A DNA stretch of 5,604 nt from Ruminococcaceae bacterium UBA3220 (lineage in GTDB: Bacteria; Bacillota; Clostridia; Oscillospirales; Acutalibacteraceae), in NCBI GenBank assembly GCA_002363095.1, contig DEWC01000033.1:1-5604 (forward strand). The letters are read 5' to 3'. A program made the translations under genes and the position numbers. Under the pieces are notes generated by a model that was not told the origin of the DNA, did no database searches, and was given only the letters and a program-made list of their open reading frames with translations. Shown in pieces: positions 1 through 5,470 of the stretch (its first letter is position 1; each line of letters opens with the position of its first letter).

Positions 1-2255
1 TTTTTCTCATATATCTGAATGTATCCGACATCATCGTTGTTTCCCTCGGCCTTTATATCACCGTAGATAAGAACGAATGTATTTACGGGGATATCAAAGG
101 TCATATCATAAACCGAAATATGCTTCTTATCCGAAGTGCCGTTTGTCGGAACCGCCGTAAAGCGGTTACCGTTTACCGAAACGGTGGTACTGTCGGCAAA
201 GACATAAGGATTATTGGCGATAAGATTTATATCGGCATAATATGTTCTGCCTGCTTCAAAACGATAATTGTCGGGCAGAGCGCTTCCGTTAGCCGAGAGC
301 GACCATATAACCGACGCGGTATACTGTTCGGTAGTCTTAATAACCCCCGACACGGGCGCGCCGCCCTCTGTCGGCTCGGAAAGAGAAAGATTTACCGAAT
401 CTATACTTCTGTTGCCGGGAATAGTGAAGGATATCTCGAAAACAAGACCTTTCTTATTGCTGTCAACCGTTTTAACGGTTGCGGGAGAATTGTTCACATA
501 AACCGTAACGCCGCTTGAAAACTCTTTTACCGTCGATAAGCGCGCTTTTAACTTATAGGTATATCCGGCTTGGAAGGTATCAAAACTTGACATAGGGACA
601 TCGCCGATGTACCATTCTGACGCGTATTTGGTAGTGTTGCTTGTGTATATCCAGAAGTAGTTATCATATCCGCTGCCGACTACGGGTGGGTTAACGGCAA
701 TGTCAACCGTGTCGATAATAAGGGGGAGCTTGGGAAATGTAACTGTAAGAATAACGCCTTTTGTTTTGTCGCCGTTAACCGCCGCCGGTGAAATAACATT
801 TATATTGTTGATATACGCTTCGTCCAAAGGATTTTTAAGTCTTGTACCTTTTTTTGCGACAAGTGTGATGGAAACACGGTATGTTTTGTCGCCCAGAAAT
901 TTAAAACTGCCGTTTTTGAGAACACCGTCTTCGTACCACTTAACCTCCTGCACTTCGCAGCCTAACGGAATATTGGTTACATTTGAAGATGCCGTGTTGC
1001 CTTCAGTAGGCTTTTTTACCGATATATCAACGACTTCAACAGTAGCGTCGGAACGGCATTTAAAGTAATATTTGAACGCGATATGCGCGTTGTCGGCTTT
1101 ATCGTCGGAAGGCTCGGCTTTAACAAACCCGATTAGTCCGTAATTTGAGCCGGTAAGAGATGAAGTCGCGTTCTTTACAAAACGGTAAGAATCCCTTTTA
1201 TTGGAATCAACTTCAAAGTTTATTTGGAAGTAGTATGTTTCGCCGTTTGAAAAGGTCTCGTTTTCGCCCATCGTTCTGCCTGATGATGTGTGCCAAAAGA
1301 TTGTCGAAACGGTAGGCTGATATGGCGCGCCGTCATAAGACCCAAACATATAACTGTATAGCGGCGCCGCCTTTTCGCCGGCATAAGGGGTTACAACGGT
1401 GTCGGGATTTTGAAGCTGAACTTTGATTTGGTTGATTTCATTCATACCGGGAATGGTGTAGGTGTACTCTAATGTAGCAACCGTATAGGTTGAGTTAAAG
1501 GTAACAGAAGTAGCGTCTTTCGGCTGATTGCTATGGGTGCGGACGGCGGTCAGAGGTTTCGAAAACTTATATCCGCTTTTGGCGGTTAAAACAATTTTAC
1601 GGGTATAGGTTTTGCCCGCCGAAAGAGATGAAACGGCCGAACCGCCATAGTACCATTCATCCGAAGTCTTGGTGCAATTGTTATAATAAAGCGTTGCGTC
1701 TCCGCTATCGGTTACCGAAGGAGACGGCGCGTCGGCAAAGACAACCCTGCCGATATTCGGATAGGTGCGAGAACCGTTCATCTTTACACTAAGGTTTACC
1801 GTCGCAAAAGTCTTGCCTCCATAGGCGTTAAGCACTTCGCTTACGGTTGCGACAGAGGTGAAGTTACCGGAAGTCGAAAGGGTTACCTTGGTGCTTTTTG
1901 TTACGGTATAGCTCGCAGGGTCAACAACCTCGGTAACAACGGTGGCGTTGTAAGACCGCCCGGCCTCAAAACGCATTCCCGTATCCATTGTTGATTCGTT
2001 TATTGCGGTACCTTCGGTATCGTGCCAGATAATAGTTCCTCCCGATATGCGTATTCTTGAATCGTCGGATTTTACCGCCGAAGAAACGCACATAATCGGT
2101 TCGCCTACAACCGGAACCGCCGCGCCTTTTAAGGAAATCGAAAATGCCGAAACGGTTGAAGGAGAAGCGGCGAGAGCGGTTGAAGGAATAAGTCCCGCAA
2201 GCATTACAAAACAAAGTAACACTACGGTTATTCTTGTTCTAAAAGTTGCTTTCAT
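1..2255 (-). CDS. Secreted Ig-like repeat surface protein, partial (3' end beyond window)
   Basis: The frame is open for 751 codons from the ATG at 2253-2255 to the window edge, so the C-terminus is missing. The start is supported by a GGGAGG ribosome binding site 7 bases upstream. Residues 1-29 are a Sec signal peptide: basic MKATFRTR, hydrophobic VVLLCFVMLAGLI, then a cleavage site after ALA. The mature part is about six diverged beta-rich repeats of 105-125 residues. Each has a W or WY/WH (W77, W201, W321, W440, W548, W651) followed 10-19 residues later by an F-x-x-G-x-T-Y-like motif (from 96, 211, 335, 453, 561 and 666). Most units end in a hydrophobic strand near T-I-P-G and restart with a V-x-P-x-x-G turn. 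This suggests Ig-like sandwich domains, but I cannot assign a Pfam family. Residues 731-751 resemble the start of a dockerin. No catalytic motif is visible. Exported to the cell surface or medium; adhesion or glycan binding is only a guess. Confidence 0.88.
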   Translation of the reverse strand, partial: MKATFRTRITVVLLCFVMLAGLIPSTALAASPSTVSAFSISLKGAAVPVVGEPIMCVSSAVKSDDSRIRISGGTIIWHDTEGTAINESTMDTGMRFEAGRSYNATVVTEVVDPASYTVTKSTKVTLSTSGNFTSVATVSEVLNAYGGKTFATVNLSVKMNGSRTYPNIGRVVFADAPSPSVTDSGDATLYYNNCTKTSDEWYYGGSAVSSLSAGKTYTRKIVLTAKSGYKFSKPLTAVRTHSNQPKDATSVTFNSTYTVATLEYTYTIPGMNEINQIKVQLQNPDTVVTPYAGEKAAPLYSYMFGSYDGAPYQPTVSTIFWHTSSGRTMGENETFSNGETYYFQINFEVDSNKRDSYRFVKNATSSLTGSNYGLIGFVKAEPSDDKADNAHIAFKYYFKCRSDATVEVVDISVKKPTEGNTASSNVTNIPLGCEVQEVKWYEDGVLKNGSFKFLGDKTYRVSITLVAKKGTRLKNPLDEAYINNINVISPAAVNGDKTKGVILTVTFPKLPLIIDTVDIAVNPPVVGSGYDNYFWIYTSNTTKYASEWYIGDVPMSSFDTFQAGYTYKLKARLSTVKEFSSGVTVYVNNSPATVKTVDSNKKGLVFEISFTIPGNRSIDSVNLSLSEPTEGGAPVSGVIKTTEQYTASVIWSLSANGSALPDNYRFEAGRTYYADINLIANNPYVFADSTTVSVNGNRFTAVPTNGTSDKKHISVYDMTFDIPVNTFVLIYGDIKAEGNNDDVGYIQIYEK

Positions 2256-2279
2256 ATTTTTGCCTCCCGAAAAATTTTT

Positions 2280-2285
2280 ATTATA
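2280..2285 (-). promoter_or_regulatory. Possible -10 box for the repeat-protein gene
   Basis: The minus strand reads a perfect TATAAT, 24 bases before the ATG at 2255, which would give a 5' UTR of roughly 15-17 bases containing the GGGAGG ribosome binding site. No convincing -35 box lies 16-18 bases upstream; that stretch is occupied by the hairpin downstream of galT. The gene may therefore be transcribed from a weak promoter or by read-through from galT. The AT-rich setting makes a chance TATAAT quite possible. Confidence 0.4.
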
Positions 2286-2289
2286 ATGT

Positions 2290-2317
2290 AAAACCGCAGG
2301 CGAATGCCCACGGTTTT
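2290..2317 (-). terminator. Hairpin after galT, probable terminator or attenuator
   Basis: On the minus strand, AAAACCG at 2317-2311 pairs with CGGTTTT at 2296-2290. The inner bases extend this to a 12-bp stem with two G-U pairs and an ATTC loop. It begins 10 bases after the galT stop codon. The T-run is part of the stem and is followed by ACATTATAAT rather than a clean U-tract, so termination may be partial. Read on the plus strand the hairpin is followed by TTTTAAAAAT, so it could work in both directions, although no plus-strand gene is seen here. Confidence 0.6.
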
Positions 2318-2327
2318 AAAAATACGG

Positions 2328-3815
2328 TTAAACACTTTCTGCAAAGCGGATAAAGGCGTCAACGCCTTGTTTGTTACGCTTGAAAACGCCTGCGTGTTCA
2401 AGCACTTTGCCGAAAACGGTGCCGATTTCGTGTTGCAGGATTTTATCAATATTTTCGCCGTTAATAATTTCATATTTCGGCATAAATGCCTTTACCCATT
2501 CGTAGTGCTTGCCGATAGTTTCATTATCTTTAAAGTCTTCGCCCGACAAAATGGCATCCTTTAAAGCCGCCATTTCCGATTTTAATCTTGCCGGCAGAAC
2601 GGCGAGACCCATAACCTCGATAAGTCCAATGTTTTCCTTTTTAATGTGGTGAAGTTCGGTATGGGGATGGAAAACGCCAAGCGGATGTTCGGGGGTTGTT
2701 ATATTATTCCTTAAAACCAGGTCAAGCTCAAACATATCGCCGTTTTTGCGTGCGATAGGGGTTATCGTGTTATGCGGAATTCCCTCGGTTTCGGCAAAGA
2801 CGAAAACACTCTCGTCCGAATACTTTCGCCATTTGTCGAGAATTTTTGAGGCAAGAGCGATTATCCTGTCGGTGTTTTTTGATGAAAGGCGGATAACCGA
2901 CATCGGCCATTTAAGAATTCCGGCATTCACATCTTCAAAATCTTTAAAGATGAGCTCGCGTTCAATCTTTGCCTTTGCCATTGCAAAGGTATAGTTTCCG
3001 CCCTGGAAATGGTCGTGACTTAAAATGGACCCGCCTACAATCGGCAAATCGGCATTTGAACCCACGAAATAATGAGGAAATTGCTTAACGAAATCGAAAA
3101 GCTTTATAAAGGTGTTGTGATTTATCGACATGGGCGAATGTTCGCCGTTAAATACGATACAATGCTCATTATAATAAACATAGGGCGAATACTGGAAAAA
3201 CCAGTCGCTGTCGTTAATTCTTACCGGTATAATGCGGTGATTTTGTCTTGCAGGGAAGTTTATTCTTCCGGCATATCCCTCGCATTCCTTGCATAAAAGG
3301 CACTTCGGATAGCCGGATTGCGGAGCCGACTTTGCGGCGGCAATGGCTTTCGGGTCCTTTTCGGGCTTTGAAAGATTAATGGTAATATCGAGCATTCCGT
3401 ATTCGGTTTCGGTTTGCCATTTTAAATCTTTTTTTATGCGGTAACGGCGGATATAATCACTGTCGCAACTGAGATTATAATAATATTCGGTAGCCTTTTC
3501 GGGGGAGTCTTTATAAAGCGCAAAAAATCTGTCGGTTATACAAGACGGCGGGGGGATCATAAGACCCATAATTTTAGTGTCAAAAAGGTCGCGCTCGGTA
3601 ACACTGCCGTCAATAATCCCCTGTTCGGTCGCGTAGTCAAGAATTTCCGAAAGAGTAGCCTCTAAATCGATATTCTCGTAATTGTTCGCATCCTCAAATG
3701 AATCAAGCTTCAATGCCTCTAAAACGCGGTTGGTTACGAAAATCTCATCGCGCCTGTCAAAGAGCCCTTTTGAAAGTCCGTAACAAATAAGTTTTCTGAT
3801 TGCGTTATCTATCAT
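2328..3815 (-). CDS. galT: UDP-glucose--hexose-1-phosphate uridylyltransferase, class II (GalT)
   Basis: This cytoplasmic Leloir-pathway enzyme transfers UMP from UDP-glucose to galactose-1-phosphate, giving UDP-galactose and glucose-1-phosphate. At 495 residues it has the usual length of the class II (Firmicutes) enzymes, longer than the roughly 350-residue E. coli type. The family signature is clear. CLLC at 172-175 lies where class I enzymes hold two zinc-binding cysteines. A GYAGR/PAR-NHR block spans 180-194 and QYSPYVYYNEH spans 208-218. The active-site stretch SHDHFQGG (266-273) follows NADLPIVGGSIL. By analogy with the class I H-x-H-x-Q motif, H269 would be the uridylylated nucleophile. 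The C-terminal domain shows HPHTELHHIKKENIGL (383-398). The start has AGAGG 6 bases upstream. It lies 12 bases after the stop of the lipoprotein gene, so the two are probably cotranscribed. No galK, galE or galactose transporter is in the window. The family assignment is secure; the physiological substrate (galactose, or another hexose-1-phosphate) is inferred. Confidence 0.95.
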   Translation of the reverse strand: MIDNAIRKLICYGLSKGLFDRRDEIFVTNRVLEALKLDSFEDANNYENIDLEATLSEILDYATEQGIIDGSVTERDLFDTKIMGLMIPPPSCITDRFFALYKDSPEKATEYYYNLSCDSDYIRRYRIKKDLKWQTETEYGMLDITINLSKPEKDPKAIAAAKSAPQSGYPKCLLCKECEGYAGRINFPARQNHRIIPVRINDSDWFFQYSPYVYYNEHCIVFNGEHSPMSINHNTFIKLFDFVKQFPHYFVGSNADLPIVGGSILSHDHFQGGNYTFAMAKAKIERELIFKDFEDVNAGILKWPMSVIRLSSKNTDRIIALASKILDKWRKYSDESVFVFAETEGIPHNTITPIARKNGDMFELDLVLRNNITTPEHPLGVFHPHTELHHIKKENIGLIEVMGLAVLPARLKSEMAALKDAILSGEDFKDNETIGKHYEWVKAFMPKYEIINGENIDKILQHEIGTVFGKVLEHAGVFKRNKQGVDAFIRFAESV

Positions 3816-3827
3816 TTTGAGCCTCTG

Positions 3828-4886
3828 TTATTCAATAACGGGTTTTGAAGTGTAACTGCCTGCAATACATACCCAGGAATTACCTGCGTTAACCTTGAGC
3901 GGAGCTCCCGAGGCATCGGTGAATTTAAGGGAAGAATTCATAGAGCCCTTAGACCAGTGAATTTTCGTATATGTTCCGTTCACAATATAATATCCTTCGC
4001 CGCCTGAAAGGTCGACCCTTCTGTGCTTGCCGTCGGGGTAATTGCTTATAGATGTCAGCAAAACGAAAACATTTTTAACATCGGTGGTCTCGTTTGTAAC
4101 ATAATCTTTTCTTAAAGTTGTTCCGAAATAGCGGGTGTATGCGCCCTTTGCCGGGTTGTATTCAAAAACCGTTTTGTAACTGCTTGAAAACGGCACCGTT
4201 ACCTTGGCGCAGGTACCGTCGGTCAAGGTTATTTTTTCATCCTTTTTGCCGAAATTCTGCCAGGGAGTGTTGTCTGCCTGAGTGGTGGAGAATTTCTTTT
4301 GCGAGAGTCCGTTAAAAAGTTTATTACCGTATGAATAAAGGGTGTGCTCCGAGGCAAGACCGTTTTTAATCCTCGTTCCGCCGTAAGAGCCGGTGTCAAT
4401 GGAAATGTCCTCAATGTCTTTAAGGTGCGGAGCGCAGTAGGTCGGGTCCTGACCGCAGTGGTAGTAAACGGCGTTGTTGCCGAGAGCCAAGTCAACATAA
4501 GGGTATCTTGCCGAGCGAATGGGTCCTATCTGATTTACCGAGGCAATATCCTTAAAAACCGCCATAAGTCTGGTAATTCCGCCCTCAACCTCTGTTTCGT
4601 AAACGATATCTGCCTTGTTAACACCGCATTGAACAGGCTGGGCGATATTCATATTGTTTATCATTACCGCCACGGGCCTTAAATCCTGCTTATCTAAATC
4701 AATGGGTAAACCGGTAAGGTTGTTAATGCCGGTCGGGTCCTCCGCCGGCGTTTTCTGCTCGTTGTTTTCGGTTTTTGTATTATCGGACTTTGCGGCGGAT
4801 GTTTTGGCTTGCTTTTTGCCGCAACCGCAGGCGGAAAGAATTATGACTGAAAAGCAAAGTAATGCTATAATTAATTTTTTAAACAT
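3828..4886 (-). CDS. DUF3048 (YerB-like) lipoprotein
   Basis: This 352-residue protein matches the YerB/DUF3048 family of Firmicutes lipoproteins, whose biochemical function I do not know to be established. MFKKLIIALLCFSVIILSAC is a lipoprotein signal with lipobox LSAC, so C20 would be diacylated and the protein held on the outer face of the membrane. A lysine/serine/glutamate-rich linker (about 22-50) leads to the N-terminal DUF3048 domain (about 55-200). Family hallmarks are NNLTGLP (55-61), RPVAVMINN (70-78), ADIVYE-EGGITR (92-106), GPIRSAR (121-127) and the YYHCGQ block (141-146). The C-terminal domain (about 220-350) holds HWSKGS (310-315), the G-x-P-L-x-V-N-x-G-N-S-W block (327-338) and ends in KPVIE. 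The start has a strong GGAGGT site 10 bases upstream and a promoter just beyond. It is the first gene of the operon with galT. That pairing gives no obvious functional link, so a role in envelope or sugar handling would be speculation. Confidence 0.92.
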   Translation of the reverse strand: MFKKLIIALLCFSVIILSACGCGKKQAKTSAAKSDNTKTENNEQKTPAEDPTGINNLTGLPIDLDKQDLRPVAVMINNMNIAQPVQCGVNKADIVYETEVEGGITRLMAVFKDIASVNQIGPIRSARYPYVDLALGNNAVYYHCGQDPTYCAPHLKDIEDISIDTGSYGGTRIKNGLASEHTLYSYGNKLFNGLSQKKFSTTQADNTPWQNFGKKDEKITLTDGTCAKVTVPFSSSYKTVFEYNPAKGAYTRYFGTTLRKDYVTNETTDVKNVFVLLTSISNYPDGKHRRVDLSGGEGYYIVNGTYTKIHWSKGSMNSSLKFTDASGAPLKVNAGNSWVCIAGSYTSKPVIE

Positions 4887-4918
4887 AGATAAAGTGACCT
4901 CCGAACTATTATGAAAAC

Positions 4919-4947
4919 ATTATACTATCTAAGAACTCTTTTTTCAA
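4919..4947 (-). promoter_or_regulatory. Sigma-A promoter of the lipoprotein-galT operon
   Basis: The minus strand shows TTGAAA (4947-4942), a 17-base spacer and a perfect TATAAT (4924-4919), 32 bases before the ATG at 4886. Transcription would start near 4912, giving a leader of about 25 bases with the GGAGGT site. A small inverted repeat, CTCTT-5-AAGAG (4936-4950), overlaps the -35 box and could be an operator, though at five base pairs per arm it may be chance. This is the best-looking promoter in the window. Confidence 0.85.
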
Positions 4948-4990
4948 GAGGAATGATTTATTTTTATCAGAATATTTTTTTAAAAAAGAC

Positions 4991-5019
4991 TTGAAAAACC
5001 GAAAAAAGTATGGTAACAT
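4991..5019 (+). promoter_or_regulatory. Sigma-A promoter of the tRNA-Ala genes
   Basis: TTGAAA (4991-4996), a 17-base spacer and TAACAT (5014-5019), with TGG just before the -10 forming an extended -10 (TGn). The predicted start near 5026 leaves a short leader before the first tRNA at 5039, to be removed by RNase P. It is divergent from the lipoprotein promoter, with 43 bases between the two -35 boxes. Confidence 0.7.
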
Positions 5020-5038
5020 AGCAATAGCATTTTTGCTT

Positions 5039-5114
<76 letters not shown>

Positions 5115-5139
5115 GGGGCAGGGTGATCTTGCCTTATTG

Positions 5140-5168
5140 CCCGCTTGGAATACCAAGCGGGTGTTTTT
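5140..5168 (+). terminator. Intrinsic terminator after tRNA-Ala(GGC)
   Basis: CCCGCTTGG (5140-5148), loop AATA, CCAAGCGGG (5153-5161), then TGTTTTT. The stem is a perfect 9 bp. It lies between the two tRNA genes, only 14 bases before the second. That tRNA therefore needs read-through or its own promoter. A weak candidate, TTGGAA (5145-5150) with TAAAAA (5168-5173) at 17-base spacing, overlaps the hairpin itself. Confidence 0.85.
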
Positions 5169-5182
5169 AAAAAAGTTAATAC

Positions 5183-5259
5183 GGGCTTGTAGCTCAGTTT
5201 GGGAGAGCGTACGGTTCGCATCCGTAAGGTCGTGGGTTCGATCCCCATCAGGTCCACCA
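5183..5259 (+). tRNA. tRNA-Ala (anticodon CGC)
   Basis: Acceptor GGGCTTG (5183-5189) pairs with CAGGTCC (5249-5255), including G3:U70 (5185/5253), the alanine identity pair. The D stem is GCTC/GAGC. The anticodon stem TACGG/CCGTA has loop TTCGCAT, with CGC at 5217-5219. The T stem GTGGG/CCCAT encloses TTCGATC, and CCA is encoded at 5257-5259. It reads the codon GCG only. Many bacteria manage with a TGC-anticodon tRNA for this codon, so a dedicated CGC gene fits a genome that uses GCG often; GCG is common in the three protein genes here. Its last 21 bases are duplicated exactly at 5414-5434. Confidence 0.95.
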
Positions 5260-5260
5260 G

Positions 5261-5303
5261 AAATAGAAACATCGTACCGCAAGGTATGGTGTTTCTATTT
5301 TTT
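5261..5303 (+). terminator. Intrinsic terminator after tRNA-Ala(CGC)
   Basis: AAATAGAAACA (5261-5271) pairs with TGTTTCTATTT (5290-5300). The inner bases extend this to an 18-bp stem (two G-U pairs) closed by a GCAA tetraloop (5279-5282), and T5298-T5303 form the U-tract. The hairpin begins two bases after the tRNA CCA. Confidence 0.88.
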
Positions 5304-5315
5304 GATCATTTTTGT

Positions 5316-5424
5316 GATGGGGATCGAACAGGGCGGTTTGCGAAGCAAATTGCAACCTTTCGGTGAACGGTTGCAAAGCCCGCGGGCGTGTAGGCGCGAC
5401 AGTCGCGCCGTAGCGATCCCCATC
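5316..5424. repeat. Palindromic element with tRNA-derived inverted ends
   Basis: The ends GATGGGGATCG (5316-5326) and CGATCCCCATC (5414-5424) are perfect 11-bp inverted repeats, and both match the T-arm of tRNA-Ala(CGC). The inside is packed with further palindromes: TTTGC-GAA-GCAAA (5337-5349); TTGCAACC paired with GGTTGCAA (5350-5357/5369-5376) with an inner TTC-GGT-GAA; GCCCGCGGGC (5378-5387); and GGCGCGAC-A-GTCGCGCC (5393-5409). No open frame of note lies inside. It could be a small MITE/REP-like insertion, or a structured RNA if transcription passes the preceding terminator. No target-site duplication apart from the tRNA sequence is evident. Confidence 0.6.
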
Positions 5425-5434
5425 AGGTCCACCA
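5414..5434 (+). pseudogene. Duplicate of the tRNA-Ala(CGC) 3' end
   Basis: These 21 bases are identical to 5239-5259, covering most of the T-loop, the 3' T stem, the 3' acceptor strand and CCA. No 5' half of a tRNA precedes them; the palindromic element does instead. The match stops right after CCA, and a different terminator follows. It may be the remnant of a third tandem tRNA gene, or one side of an att-like duplication left by recombination at the tRNA end. Confidence 0.75.
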
Positions 5435-5468
5435 AAAATAAGCAAGTCAAAGGACTTGCTTATTTTTT
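5434..5468 (+). terminator. Intrinsic terminator after the tRNA tail copy
   Basis: The arms at 5434-5448 and 5453-5467 form a perfect 15-bp stem (core AATAAGCAAGTC / GACTTGCTTATT) with loop AAAG and a run of six Ts (5463-5468). Like the terminator at 5261, it starts immediately at the CCA, which supports the view that the tail copy once belonged to a complete tRNA transcription unit. Confidence 0.85.
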
Positions 5469-5470
5469 AT

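Noticed and set aside
120..1068. Plus-strand frames of 77-132 codons opposite the repeat protein
   Set aside because: They are shadows of the 751-codon minus-strand frame, which has a signal peptide, a ribosome binding site and coherent repeats. The same applies to frames at 1966-2286.
2256..2327. Riboswitch or long leader before the repeat-protein gene
   Set aside because: The gap is only 72 bases, mostly taken up by one simple hairpin. There is no room for an aptamer and no known motif.
2304..3296. Plus-strand frames, and one minus-strand frame at 2252-2473, overlapping galT
   Set aside because: They overlap a clear GalT reading frame in other phases, with no recognisable domains.
4118..4914. 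Frames of 65-112 codons overlapping the DUF3048 gene on both strands
   Set aside because: They are shadows of a well-supported family member.
5239..5434. Integrated prophage or integrative element between two att sites
   Set aside because: Only 154 bases lie between the two tRNA-end copies and they encode no integrase, so an intact element is excluded. A remnant remains possible and is listed as a finding.
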